Below are positions 35,866-45,163 of a stretch of DNA of 50,557 nucleotides, piece after piece. The position numbers and the translations under genes are program-made. The stretch is from Candidatus Bipolaricaulota bacterium (lineage in GTDB: Bacteria; Bipolaricaulota; Bipolaricaulia; Bipolaricaulales; Bipolaricaulaceae): the NCBI GenBank assembly GCA_014361015.1, contig JACIWJ010000005.1, positions 1 to 50,557 of the forward strand. The letters run 5' to 3'. The stretch's first letter is position 1, and each line of letters starts with the position of its first letter. The notes beneath the pieces were generated by a model, which made no database searches, was not told the origin of the DNA, and saw only the letters and a program-made list of their open reading frames with translations.

Positions 35866-35889
35866 CTTGGCTCACGAGAGCCAAGGAGG
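35866..35889 (+). promoter_or_regulatory. mRNA hairpin CTTGGCTC-ACGA-GAGCCAAG overlapping the SD of the DEAD-box helicase
   Basis: 8-bp perfect stem; 3' arm supplies AAG of AAGGAGG SD (35883-35889); start codon at 35896. Confidence 0.6.
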
Positions 35890-35895
35890 CTTTCC

Positions 35896-37116
35896 GTGGA
35901 TTTCCAGGAGTTCCCGTTTCACCCCCGGATTAGGTCCGGGATCCAGGCCGTTGGCTACGTTCACCCCACCCCAATCCAAGAGAAGGCGATCCCCGTTGTC
36001 CTCGAAGGCCGCGACCTGATCGGCGTGGCCCAGACTGGCACTGGGAAGACGGCCGCGTTCGTGCTCCCCATCCTCCAGCGCATCGCCGAGGGGAAGAGGG
36101 ACCGTGTGGAGGCCCTCGTCCTCGCCCCAACGCGGGAGCTCGCCGAGCAGATCCACCAGGTGACGTGCGCGCTTGGCAAGGAGCTCGGCATCCGCAGCGT
36201 CGCTGCCTACGGTGGGGTGAAGAAGCGGCCCCAGGCCGTGGCGCTCCGCCGCGGTGCGGAGGTGGTCATCGCCTGCCCGGGCCGGCTCCTTGACCTCCAC
36301 GGAGACCGGGCGATCGACCTTTCACACGTGGAGGTTCTCGTCCTCGATGAGGCAGACCGGATGTGCGACATGGGGTTCCTCCCTGACATTCGGCGCATCC
36401 TCGCGCTCCTGCCCAAGAATCGGCAGACCCTGTTCTTCTCGGCGACGATGCCCCCTGAGGTCCGGCGGCTGGCGGAGGGCATCCTCCGTGATCCGGCCAC
36501 GGTCGAGGTGGACGCCGCTGCCCCAGCGAAGACGGTGTCCCACGCGTTCTACCCGATCACCGAGGGCCGCAAGCGCGACCTCCTTCTCGCCCTCCTCCGG
36601 GGGCCGGCCACGGGGCGCGTCCTCGTGTTCACGCGCACCAAGCACCGCGCCCAGGGCCTGGCCTGTTTCTTGGGCAAGGCGGGGTTCAACGTGGCGGCGA
36701 TCGAGGGCGACATGGCTCAGCGGGACCGACAGGGAGCGCTCGACGGGTTCCGCTCTGGGAGGTACGACATCCTCGTCGCGACCGATGTCGCGGCGCGCGG
36801 GATCGACGTGGAGGACATCACCCACGTCATCAACTTCGACATGCCGGACAGCGTCGATGCCTACACCCACCGTGTGGGTCGCACCGGCCGGGTGGCGAAG
36901 TCCGGGCAAGCGCTGACTCTGTCGGCGCCGACAGACCGCCTGCGCCGAAGTTGGGTGGAAAAAGCGGTGGGCAAGCCGATCGAGTCGCGGCGCGTTCCGG
37001 GGTTCGACTACGGGGCAGCGCATCTCTCCGCTCGCACCCAGCCGGTCCGCGCCCCCACGTCGCGCATCACCTCTCCCCGGTCTCGCTACGGCCGTCCGGC
37101 GTACCTGCGCCAGTAG
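35896..37116 (+). CDS. DEAD-box ATP-dependent RNA helicase
   Basis: AQTGTGKTAAFVLPIL, LVLAPTRELAEQI, VLDEADRM, FSATMP, ATDVAARGIDVEDITHVINFDMP, HRVGRTGRVAKSG; GTG start behind AAGGAGG. Confidence 0.95.
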   Translation: MDFQEFPFHPRIRSGIQAVGYVHPTPIQEKAIPVVLEGRDLIGVAQTGTGKTAAFVLPILQRIAEGKRDRVEALVLAPTRELAEQIHQVTCALGKELGIRSVAAYGGVKKRPQAVALRRGAEVVIACPGRLLDLHGDRAIDLSHVEVLVLDEADRMCDMGFLPDIRRILALLPKNRQTLFFSATMPPEVRRLAEGILRDPATVEVDAAAPAKTVSHAFYPITEGRKRDLLLALLRGPATGRVLVFTRTKHRAQGLACFLGKAGFNVAAIEGDMAQRDRQGALDGFRSGRYDILVATDVAARGIDVEDITHVINFDMPDSVDAYTHRVGRTGRVAKSGQALTLSAPTDRLRRSWVEKAVGKPIESRRVPGFDYGAAHLSARTQPVRAPTSRITSPRSRYGRPAYLRQ

Positions 37117-37127
37117 CGGTGAGGCGG

Positions 37128-37808
37128 CTAGAACCGACCTGTGACGCTGATCCGCAGGTGGACGGTGGGGAGAGGTGTGTCGATCTGCAGCCGCACGGAG
37201 TCGAACGCCCACACAAGGATGCCGGCGCTGAAGTGGGGAGGCCCCACGCCCCCCTCCAGGACGAGCTTGACGTTCCGCCCCACGTCGAGGTGGACGCCGG
37301 CGTACGGCTCCATCCTCAGCGCGGGGTAGAACACGAGGGAGATCCCGGGGTGGAGGGAGAGGAACGGGAGCACCCGCCAGCTCAGCACCCATCCGCCGTG
37401 GAGGCTCCACGCCGGGATGGGGATGAGGAGCTGGAGCCCGAACGGGATCGCCAAGGACACGGGCCCGCTGGTCCCCACTTGGGCCTTGCCCCACGCCTGT
37501 ACATCGCCGAACAGGGCGGATAGGGGACGCATCCCCACCTGAACCGAGTCGGTCAGCCCGAACTCGAACTGAAAGAACTCCAGCGGATTCGTGGGGGAGG
37601 CGAACGCGAAGAACTGGACCTCGACCTTGCCCCGCGGGAGGACGTAGGCGGTGGGCCTGTGCAGGCCCCGCGGGGGCGGCGCGTCCCAGAACGCGGACCC
37701 AGCGCCAGGGGCGCTCAACCCCACCGCGAGGATGGACACCGCCACCCACATCGGCCAGGGTCGCCAGGAACGGAACATGGCGCGTGCCGGTCGCGAGCGC
37801 AAGCTCAT
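37128..37808 (-). CDS. secreted/outer-membrane-like protein of unknown function
   Basis: Signal-like N-terminus, amphipathic alternating segments, C-terminal ...LRISVTGRF; start overlaps xdhA stop (ATGA). Confidence 0.6.
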   Translation of the reverse strand: MSLRSRPARAMFRSWRPWPMWVAVSILAVGLSAPGAGSAFWDAPPPRGLHRPTAYVLPRGKVEVQFFAFASPTNPLEFFQFEFGLTDSVQVGMRPLSALFGDVQAWGKAQVGTSGPVSLAIPFGLQLLIPIPAWSLHGGWVLSWRVLPFLSLHPGISLVFYPALRMEPYAGVHLDVGRNVKLVLEGGVGPPHFSAGILVWAFDSVRLQIDTPLPTVHLRISVTGRF

Positions 37809-40129
37809 TTCCCTGCGGCGCGCCGGGAGAGGAGGACCCGCTCCGGGGTGAACGGAGCCTGGGTAAGACGGACCCCCATCGCGTCGTGGATCGCGTTGGA
37901 GATCGCGGGGAGCGGACCGTTGATCCCGATCTCGGAGATCGATTTTGCCCCCCACGGCCCGGTCGGTTCCTCGCTCGGGACGAGGATCGCCTCGATCTGG
38001 GGCGCGTCGAGGGACGACGGGAGCTTGTAGTCGAAGAACCCCGCGTTCACGCAGCGGCCGCTGTTGGCGAACAGCATCTCCTCGTACAGGGCGTGGCCGA
38101 TCCCCTGGAGGATCGCCCCCTCGAGCTGGCCCTCGGCCGCCTGCGGATGGATCGCCGTTCCGCAGTCGGCGGCAACCACGAACCGCTCCACCCGCACCAC
38201 GCCGGTCTCCCGGTCCACGGCGACCTCGCAGAAGAACGCGGCGAACGGGGGTGGCGACTCGGGGCAGGCGAACGAGGCGGTGGCCGCGATCTGGCGCTGG
38301 TCAGTGACGTAGGTCGCCCGGTGTCCGATCTCGCTCAGAGAAAGGCGTTTGCCCGTCTTCCGGCTCTGCACAGCGCCGGCGGTGAGCTCGAGGTCGGCGG
38401 CCCTCTCCTCAAGCGCCTCGGCAGCCACAGCGAGGATCTGGCGGTGCACTTCCTGCGCTGCGCGGAGGACGGCGTTGCCGGACACGTACGTGGTGCTCGA
38501 GGCGTAGGCGCCGGTGTCGAACGGGGTGAAGTCCGTGTCCGAGGAGTAAACGAGGACCCGGTCCACTGGGACCCCCAGCTCCTCGGCCGCGATCTGGGCG
38601 AGGATCGTGTCCGAGCCGGTCCCGAGGTCGGTCGCCCCGACGAGGAGGCGGAAGCTCCCGTCGTCCTGCATCACGAGGGTCGCCGCGGCCATGTCCACCC
38701 CCGTGATCCCCGATCCCTGCATCGCGCACGCCATCCCAAGGCCGTGGACCCATGGCCCGTCCTCGCGGCGTCGCCCCCGGTTCTCCTTCCACCCGATCCG
38801 GTCGGCGCCGATGCGGAGGCACTCCCCCAGGGCACACGACCGGATGATCTGGGCCGTCCCCTCCCGCCCCTCGCCGATCTTCTCGAAGATGGGCGATGTC
38901 TCCCCGACCCGAATGTGGTTCCGCCGTCGGAGCTCGACCGGATCGATCCCCAGTTTCTCGGCCAGGACGTCCATCGCCACCTCGAGGGCGAAGTAGCCCT
39001 GCGTCGCCCCGTACCCCCGGTACGCCCCGGCCACGGGGAGGTTCGTGTACACCGCCTTCCCGTGGAACCGGAGGTGGGGGGCCTTGTTGTACAGGGGGAG
39101 GGTCTTCGACCCCACGTTGGACAGGACGGTCAAGGCGTGGGCCCCGTAGGCGCCGGTGTTGGAGAGGACCTCCATGTCGATGGCCTGAAGGACACCGTCC
39201 TCCCTCGCCCCCAGCTTCACGTTGACCCTCATCGGGTGTCGGGTACGGCTGGCGACGAACACCTCCTGCCGGGTGTACGCCATCCGCACCGGCCGCCCGG
39301 TGCGCAGGGCGAGGAGCGCCGCCACCGGTTCGAGGACGATCTCCTGCTTGGAGCCGAAGCCCCCACCGATCCGCGGTTTGATCACGCGGATGCGGGCTGG
39401 ATCGAGGCCCACCACCCGGGCCACGATCCGCCGGACGTGGAACGGGACCTGGGTCGAGGTGCGCAGGACGAGTCGGCCTGCCTCGTCGAAGTACGCGAGC
39501 ACGCAGTGGGGCTCGATCGCCGCGTGCTGGGAGTACGGGATCTCGCACGTCGCCTCCACCGCCACGTCCGCCTCGGCGAGGGCCCGCGCGACGTTCCCCA
39601 CCGGGATGTCCACTGCCGCGGCGATGTTGTGCTGGGCGTCGTAGATCCCCTCGGCATCGGGCTCGTCGTGGATCACCGGAGCGCCGTCGGCCTGGGCGTC
39701 CTCGGGGGAGAGGACGGCGGGAAGGACATCGTACTCGACGCGGATCTTCGCCAGGGCTTCCTCCGCGGCTTCCTCCGTCTCCGCGGCCACCGCCGCCACC
39801 CGGTCCCCGACGAACCGGACCTTCCGGTCGAACAGGACGGTGTCGTAGGGGGAGGGCTCCGGCCAGCCCTGGCCGGCGGTGGTGTAGGGGACGCGGGGGA
39901 CGTTCCCGTGGTGGAGGACCGCTCGGACCCCGGGCACGGCCTCGGCCTCGGAGGTGTCGACCGAGACGATCGCGGCGTGGGCGTGAGGCGAGGGGAGGAT
40001 CTTCCCCACCAGGGCCCCGGGGAGGTCGAGGTCGAGCGTGAACACCGGCTTCCCCGCCACGAGGGACGGCCCATCGACCTTCGTCACGCTCCTCCCGACC
40101 GCCACTCTCTGGCGGGTCTCTACCGCCAT
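37805..40129 (-). CDS. xanthine dehydrogenase-family molybdopterin-binding subunit
   Basis: VDGPSLVAGKPVFTLDLDLPGALVGKILPSPHAHAAIVSVD; RIGGGFGSKQEIVLEPVAALLAL; GYGATQGYFALEVAMDVLAEKLGIDPVELRRRN. Confidence 0.93.
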   Translation of the reverse strand: MAVETRQRVAVGRSVTKVDGPSLVAGKPVFTLDLDLPGALVGKILPSPHAHAAIVSVDTSEAEAVPGVRAVLHHGNVPRVPYTTAGQGWPEPSPYDTVLFDRKVRFVGDRVAAVAAETEEAAEEALAKIRVEYDVLPAVLSPEDAQADGAPVIHDEPDAEGIYDAQHNIAAAVDIPVGNVARALAEADVAVEATCEIPYSQHAAIEPHCVLAYFDEAGRLVLRTSTQVPFHVRRIVARVVGLDPARIRVIKPRIGGGFGSKQEIVLEPVAALLALRTGRPVRMAYTRQEVFVASRTRHPMRVNVKLGAREDGVLQAIDMEVLSNTGAYGAHALTVLSNVGSKTLPLYNKAPHLRFHGKAVYTNLPVAGAYRGYGATQGYFALEVAMDVLAEKLGIDPVELRRRNHIRVGETSPIFEKIGEGREGTAQIIRSCALGECLRIGADRIGWKENRGRRREDGPWVHGLGMACAMQGSGITGVDMAAATLVMQDDGSFRLLVGATDLGTGSDTILAQIAAEELGVPVDRVLVYSSDTDFTPFDTGAYASSTTYVSGNAVLRAAQEVHRQILAVAAEALEERAADLELTAGAVQSRKTGKRLSLSEIGHRATYVTDQRQIAATASFACPESPPPFAAFFCEVAVDRETGVVRVERFVVAADCGTAIHPQAAEGQLEGAILQGIGHALYEEMLFANSGRCVNAGFFDYKLPSSLDAPQIEAILVPSEEPTGPWGAKSISEIGINGPLPAISNAIHDAMGVRLTQAPFTPERVLLSRRAAGK

Positions 40130-40593
40130 TTCCCCTCCCGCTTCCAACGAGCAGCGAGGAGGACCGCGTCCACGATCTTGACGTACCCCGTGCACCGGCA
40201 GAGGTTGCCGGAGATCGCCTCCCTCACCTGATCGGGCGTCGGGCTCGAGTTACGGGTGAGGAGCTCGTGGGCGACGAGGATCATCCCCGGGGTGCAGAAC
40301 CCGCACTGCACCGCCCCACTGTCGAGGAACGCCCGCTGCAGGGGATGGGGATCGTCGAGCGTACCGAGTCCCTCGACGGTCATGACCCTTCTCCCCTGGA
40401 CCTGGGGGGCGACCATGAGGCACGAGCGCACGGCGCGGCCGTCCACGAGCACGGTGCACGCCCCGCAGTCCCCCGTGCCGCACCCCTCCTTGATCGACTT
40501 CATCCCCAGCCGGCGGAGGAGGGCCGCGAGGCGCTCCCCGGGGTCGACCTCGAGGTACTTCAGCTCCCCATTCAGTTCGAATGAGATCTTCAT
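40120..40593 (-). CDS. xanthine dehydrogenase-family [2Fe-2S] subunit
   Basis: GMKSIKEGCGTGDCGACTVLVDGRAVRSC; QCGFCTPGMI; GNLCRCTGYVKIVDAV. Confidence 0.95.
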   Translation of the reverse strand: MKISFELNGELKYLEVDPGERLAALLRRLGMKSIKEGCGTGDCGACTVLVDGRAVRSCLMVAPQVQGRRVMTVEGLGTLDDPHPLQRAFLDSGAVQCGFCTPGMILVAHELLTRNSSPTPDQVREAISGNLCRCTGYVKIVDAVLLAARWKREGKWR

Positions 40594-41447
40594 GCGCTCG
40601 CCTTCCTCGCGGCCCGGGCGACGGCCCGCGCCACGAGGACCCCCGCCACCGTCCTCCGCCACTCCCCGCTCGCCCGACGGTCTTCCCCGACCTCGATCCG
40701 CTCCTCCACCAAACGGCGAACTTCGTTCCACAACGGTTCCCCTGGCACCCGGCCCACGAGCGCCTCCTCGGCCCAGGGGAGCCGCTCGCCGCGGGTCGGT
40801 CGCGCCCCGACGGCCACCCGGGCCCAGGCGATCCTCCCATCCTCGACTCCCACTCCACAGCACGCGTTGAGGAGGGCGATGTCGTAGCGGGTTCGGCCCA
40901 CCTTCTCGTAGGCGAACGCCCCGTTCCACGGGGGAAACCGAACCTCGGTCACCACGGCGCTCCGGAACAGGCCGCGGAATGGTGTGCGGTACAGCTCCTC
41001 GACGAGCGATCTCCCCTCCCGCTCCCCTTGCCAGCGCACCTCCGCCCCCAGGGCGACGAGGGCGGTCGGGATGTCGGCCCACGGGTGAGCGGATACGACC
41101 GCCCCGCCCAGCGTGGCCATGTTCCGCAACGGGAGGGACGCCACCGCGCGCAGCACCTCGGGGAGGATCCCCCCGGCGTAGTCATGACCCGCCTGGCTCT
41201 CCAGGACCCCGCTGAGGGTCGTCGTCGCCCCGATCGCCACTCCCCCCCCGGTCTCCCTGACGGAGGAGAGCCCGATCCGCGTGATGTCCACCAGACCCTC
41301 GACGTCCCCGCGGGGGGAGCGGAGGAGGTCGACTCCCCCGGCGAGGACCGCCCCCCGGCTACCGTAGGCGGCGAGCAGGGACAGGGCTTCCTCCACGTCG
41401 CGGGCGAAGTGAAACCGGCGGACCCGCCCTCCGTGCATCCCGTTCAC
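40590..41447 (-). CDS. xanthine dehydrogenase-family FAD-binding subunit
   Basis: AVLAGGVDLLRSPRGDVEGLVDITRI...LPLRNMATLGGAVVSAHPWADIPTALVALGAEV; GTG start 7 nt after TATACT (alternative ATG at 41438). Confidence 0.9.
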   Translation of the reverse strand: MNGMHGGRVRRFHFARDVEEALSLLAAYGSRGAVLAGGVDLLRSPRGDVEGLVDITRIGLSSVRETGGGVAIGATTTLSGVLESQAGHDYAGGILPEVLRAVASLPLRNMATLGGAVVSAHPWADIPTALVALGAEVRWQGEREGRSLVEELYRTPFRGLFRSAVVTEVRFPPWNGAFAYEKVGRTRYDIALLNACCGVGVEDGRIAWARVAVGARPTRGERLPWAEEALVGRVPGEPLWNEVRRLVEERIEVGEDRRASGEWRRTVAGVLVARAVARAARKASA

Positions 41448-41485
41448 CGGCCCGAGTATAGCAGCGGGGGAACCTGTCAGACAAC

Positions 41486-41515
41486 TTGACCAGCGCAGCG
41501 GCCCGCCGTTATACT
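41486..41515 (+). promoter_or_regulatory. promoter TTGACC-18-TATACT, 7 nt from ATG of BMP-transporter ATPase gene
   Basis: -35 41486-41491, -10 41510-41515, ATG 41523. Confidence 0.7.
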
Positions 41516-41522
41516 GCCCGCC

Positions 41523-43082
41523 ATGAGGGCTGCTGCCGGCTCGGGCCACCCGGACGGACCGCCGGAATCCCCTCATCTCATTCGCCTTGAGGAGGTCACG
41601 AAGTCCTTCCCCGGGGTCACCGCCAACGACCGCGTGACGTTTGAGGTCCGGCCCGGTGAGGTCCACGCCCTGCTCGGGGAGAACGGGGCGGGCAAGACCA
41701 CGCTGGTGAACATCCTCTACGGCCTGTACCGCCCCGACTCCGGCTCGATCGTGGTCCGCGGGCGGCGGGTCGCGATCCGTTCGCCCCGCGAAGCGATCGC
41801 CCTCGGGGTCGGGATGGTCCACCAGCACTTCAAGCTCGTCCTCCCCCACACCGTGGCGGAGAACGCCGCCCTGGGGTTGCCGGGGACCCCGTTTTGGGCC
41901 CCGGCACGCGACGTCGGGCGCAGGCTGTGCGCGCTCGCGGAGCGCTACGGCCTGCCCGTCGATCCGGACCGGCGGGTGTGGGAGCTCTCCGCGGGGGAGC
42001 AGCAGCGGGTGGAGATTCTGAAAGCCCTCCTCCGGGGAGCGCAGGTCCTCATCCTCGATGAGCCCACGAGCGTCCTCACTCCGCAGGAGACGGGCGAGCT
42101 GTTCAAGGTCCTGTCCCGGATGCGGGAGGAGGGGCACGGGGTGATCTTCATCTCCCACAAGCTGACCGAGGTGCTCGAGGTGGCGGATCGGATCACGGTC
42201 ATGCGCCGGGGGCGCGTCGTGGGGACGGTCGCCGCCGCGGAGGCGAACAAGCCGATGCTGGCTCGGATGATGGTCGGTCGGGAGGTCGTGTTCCGCCTCA
42301 CCAAGGCGGCCTGCACTCCGGGGGAGGCGGCGCTCAGCGTGGAGGGGATCCATGTCCGTAACGATCGGGGGCTCCCAGCGGTGCGGGGGGCGACCTTCCA
42401 CGTCTGCCGGGGGGAGATCTTCGGGATCGCGGGGATCGCGGGGAACGGCCAACGGGAGCTGGTGGAGGCGCTGACCGGCCTCCGCCGGATCGAGCAGGGG
42501 AAGGTGAGGATCCTCGGGAACGAGGTGACCAACCGCTCCCCACGCTTCCTGGCTGACATCGGCGTGGCCCATGTCCCCGAGGAACGGATCCGCATGGGGA
42601 TTGTCCCCGGGCTCTCCGTCGAGGAGAACCTGATCCTGAAACGCCACCACCGGCCCCCGTTCTGCCGGGCCGGGCTCCTCCATCTGGCGTCCGTACGGAG
42701 GTTCGCCCAGGGGGTGATCGAGGAGTACGGAATCGTGACCTCCAGTCCCAACACGCCCGCCAAGCTCCTCTCGGGAGGGAACATCCAAAAGCTGATCCTG
42801 GCGCGGGAGCTGTCCGGCCAGCCAGCCCTCGTCCTCGCTGCCCATCCGACCTACGGCCTCGATGTGGGGGCCACGGAGCAGATCCGGGACCTCCTCCTCC
42901 GCCAGCGGGCAGGAGGGGCCGCGGTCCTCCTCGTGTCGGAGGACCTCGAGGAGGTGATGGAGCTCGCCGATCGGATCGCGGTCATGTTCCGCGGCGAGAT
43001 CACCGGGGTCGTGGCAGGGGGGGAGGCGGACCGCGAGGAGATCGGGCTGATGATGGCGGGAGAGGAGCGGGTGCGGGGATGA
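41523..43082 (+). CDS. nucleoside/purine ABC transporter ATP-binding protein (BMP-type, duplicated ATPase)
   Basis: GENGAGKTTLVNILYGLYRPDSG, ELSAGEQQRVEILKALLRG, second half LLSGGNIQKLILARELSGQPALVLAAHPTYGLDVGA. Confidence 0.92.
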   Translation: MRAAAGSGHPDGPPESPHLIRLEEVTKSFPGVTANDRVTFEVRPGEVHALLGENGAGKTTLVNILYGLYRPDSGSIVVRGRRVAIRSPREAIALGVGMVHQHFKLVLPHTVAENAALGLPGTPFWAPARDVGRRLCALAERYGLPVDPDRRVWELSAGEQQRVEILKALLRGAQVLILDEPTSVLTPQETGELFKVLSRMREEGHGVIFISHKLTEVLEVADRITVMRRGRVVGTVAAAEANKPMLARMMVGREVVFRLTKAACTPGEAALSVEGIHVRNDRGLPAVRGATFHVCRGEIFGIAGIAGNGQRELVEALTGLRRIEQGKVRILGNEVTNRSPRFLADIGVAHVPEERIRMGIVPGLSVEENLILKRHHRPPFCRAGLLHLASVRRFAQGVIEEYGIVTSSPNTPAKLLSGGNIQKLILARELSGQPALVLAAHPTYGLDVGATEQIRDLLLRQRAGGAAVLLVSEDLEEVMELADRIAVMFRGEITGVVAGGEADREEIGLMMAGEERVRG

Positions 43083-44170
43083 AGCGCATCGGTCCCCTCA
43101 TTGTGGAGCGGAGGCTCGCCCCACCGCGCCACGTTGTGTTCGGGGTGTCGGTGCTCGCGGTGGTGGTCGCCCTTCTGCTGGCCGCCCTCGTTTTCTGGGC
43201 CTACGGGGTGAGCCCGTGGCGGGCGTACGCCGAGATCGGCCGCGGGACGCTGGGGACGGTGGGGGGGCTGTCCGACATCGTCCGTCGGGCGATCCCGCTC
43301 ATCCTCTGCGGGGTTGGGCTGACGCTCGCGTTCCGGGCACAGTTTTGGAACATCGGGGCCGAGGGCCAGCTCCTGGCGGGGGCGGTGGCGGCGAGTGGGG
43401 TGGCCCTGTTCCTCCGCGTTCCCGATGTGCTGAGGCTCCCCCTGGTGTTCCTCGCCGGGTTCGGCGCGGGAGCCGTATGGGCGGTGATCCCGGCCCTCCT
43501 CCGGGTCAAGCTCCAGGTGAACGAGGTCATCTCAACCCTGATGATGAACTACATCATGGCCTACATCGTGGAGTGGCTCGTCCACGGGCCGTGGAAGGGC
43601 CCCACGATGCGGGGGTTCGCGTACACGGACATGTTCCCGGTCGCAGCCCGCCTCCCCCTGATCGCCGGGACGAGGGTCCACTGGCCGACGCTGGCGGTGG
43701 GCGTCGCGGCAGCGCTCGTCGTGGGGCTGATCCTCTCCCGGACCCGGTTGGGGTACGAGGTACGGGTGGTGGGGCAGAGCCCAGATGCCGCCCGCTATGC
43801 GGGGATCAGTTTCACCACGGTCCTCGCCCTGACGATGGTCGTCTCCGGGGGGCTGGCCGCCCTCGCCGGGGTGGGAGAGGTGGCGGGGATCCACTGGCGG
43901 TTGCGCAGCCCGTCCCATATCTCGATGGGCTACGGGTACACGGCGATCATCGTCGCCTGGCTCGCCCGGGGAAGCCCCGTTGCCGCGATCCTTACCGCGC
44001 TCCTGTTCGGCCTCATCTTCGCCGCCGGCGATCTCATGAAATCCACGCTGGGGCTTCCGTTCCAGATCACCGGGGTGTTCAACGGGTTGATCCTCTTCTC
44101 TCTCATTAGCTCGGATCTCCTCATGTACTGGCGGATCCGCTGGGGCAAGAAGGGGGAAGCATGGACCTAG
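43079..44170 (+). CDS. BMP-type ABC transporter permease
   Basis: IPLILCGVGLTLAFRAQFWNIGAEGQLLAGA; NEVISTLMMNYIM; GQSPDAARYAGIS. Confidence 0.92.
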   Translation: MKRIGPLIVERRLAPPRHVVFGVSVLAVVVALLLAALVFWAYGVSPWRAYAEIGRGTLGTVGGLSDIVRRAIPLILCGVGLTLAFRAQFWNIGAEGQLLAGAVAASGVALFLRVPDVLRLPLVFLAGFGAGAVWAVIPALLRVKLQVNEVISTLMMNYIMAYIVEWLVHGPWKGPTMRGFAYTDMFPVAARLPLIAGTRVHWPTLAVGVAAALVVGLILSRTRLGYEVRVVGQSPDAARYAGISFTTVLALTMVVSGGLAALAGVGEVAGIHWRLRSPSHISMGYGYTAIIVAWLARGSPVAAILTALLFGLIFAAGDLMKSTLGLPFQITGVFNGLILFSLISSDLLMYWRIRWGKKGEAWT

Positions 44171-45087
44171 GTTGGCTCGTGAGCACGGTCAGCCGGGCCC
44201 TGGCGTTCGGGGTTCCCCTCCTGTGGGGCACGCTCGGCGAGATCTACGCCGAGCGGTCTGGCGTTGTGAACCTCGGGGTGGAGGGGATGATGATCCTCGG
44301 GGCCTACGCCGGCTTCGCCGTGGCCCAGACGGTGGGCGTCCCCGCGCTGGGCCTCCTCGCCGCAGCCGTCGTGGGAGCGGCCGCGGCGCTTTGGCACGCG
44401 TTCCTCACGGTCACCCTCCGTGCGAACCAGTACGTATCGGGCCTCGCCCTCACCTTGTTCGGGCTGGGGCTGGCGGGGCTCCTCGGGCGGGGCTGGGAGG
44501 GAAAGCCCCTCCGGGTCCCGCTGGGGGCGATCACCGTCCCCGGCCTCGCCGAGATTCCCGTGCTGGGGCCGATGCTGTTCGTGGACCAGACGATCCTCAC
44601 CTACCTCGGGGTCCTCCTTGCCGTGATCCTGTGGGTGGTCCTGTTTCGCACCCGGTGGGGGGTCGTGATCCGCTCGGTGGGAGAATCCCCAGCCACCGCT
44701 GACTCGTTGGGGATCAACGTGACCCTGGTCCGCTACTTGTGCGTGGCGTTGGGGGGCCTCCTCGCCGGGGTCGGGGGAGGGTACCTCTCGGTGGCCTACC
44801 GCCCGTCGTGGACGGAGGGGATGACGGCGGGGATGGGGTGGATCGTGATCGCGCTCACCATCTTCGCGTCGTGGGACCCCCTCCGAGCGATCTGGGGCGC
44901 GTTCTTCTTCGGCGCCCTGTACCATCTGTCGTTCCGCCTCCAGGCGTACGTGTCCCCGGAGCTCCTCAAGCTCATGCCCTACGCGTTCGCTATACTGGTG
45001 CTGGCAGTGAGTGGGTTCGGCGGGGCGCGGTGGCGCCGACGGGCGCCAGGTTCCCTCGGGATCCCGTACGTGCGGGGTGAGAGATGA
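44161..45087 (+). CDS. BMP-type ABC transporter permease
   Basis: LLWGTLGEIYAERSGVVNLGVEGMMILGAYAGF; SVGESPATADSLGINV. Confidence 0.92.
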   Translation: MDLGWLVSTVSRALAFGVPLLWGTLGEIYAERSGVVNLGVEGMMILGAYAGFAVAQTVGVPALGLLAAAVVGAAAALWHAFLTVTLRANQYVSGLALTLFGLGLAGLLGRGWEGKPLRVPLGAITVPGLAEIPVLGPMLFVDQTILTYLGVLLAVILWVVLFRTRWGVVIRSVGESPATADSLGINVTLVRYLCVALGGLLAGVGGGYLSVAYRPSWTEGMTAGMGWIVIALTIFASWDPLRAIWGAFFFGALYHLSFRLQAYVSPELLKLMPYAFAILVLAVSGFGGARWRRRAPGSLGIPYVRGER

Positions 45088-45163
45088 ACGGGGGGTGAGA
45101 GCTGGGTCGAAACGATGTGCGCGTCCCATACATCCGCAGCAGGATGACCTCTGGAGGTGACAG

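Noticed and set aside
45065-45110. Direct repeat GGGGTGAGAG x2 between permease and BMP binding-protein genes
   Set aside because: Only two short copies; likely low-complexity G-rich sequence.
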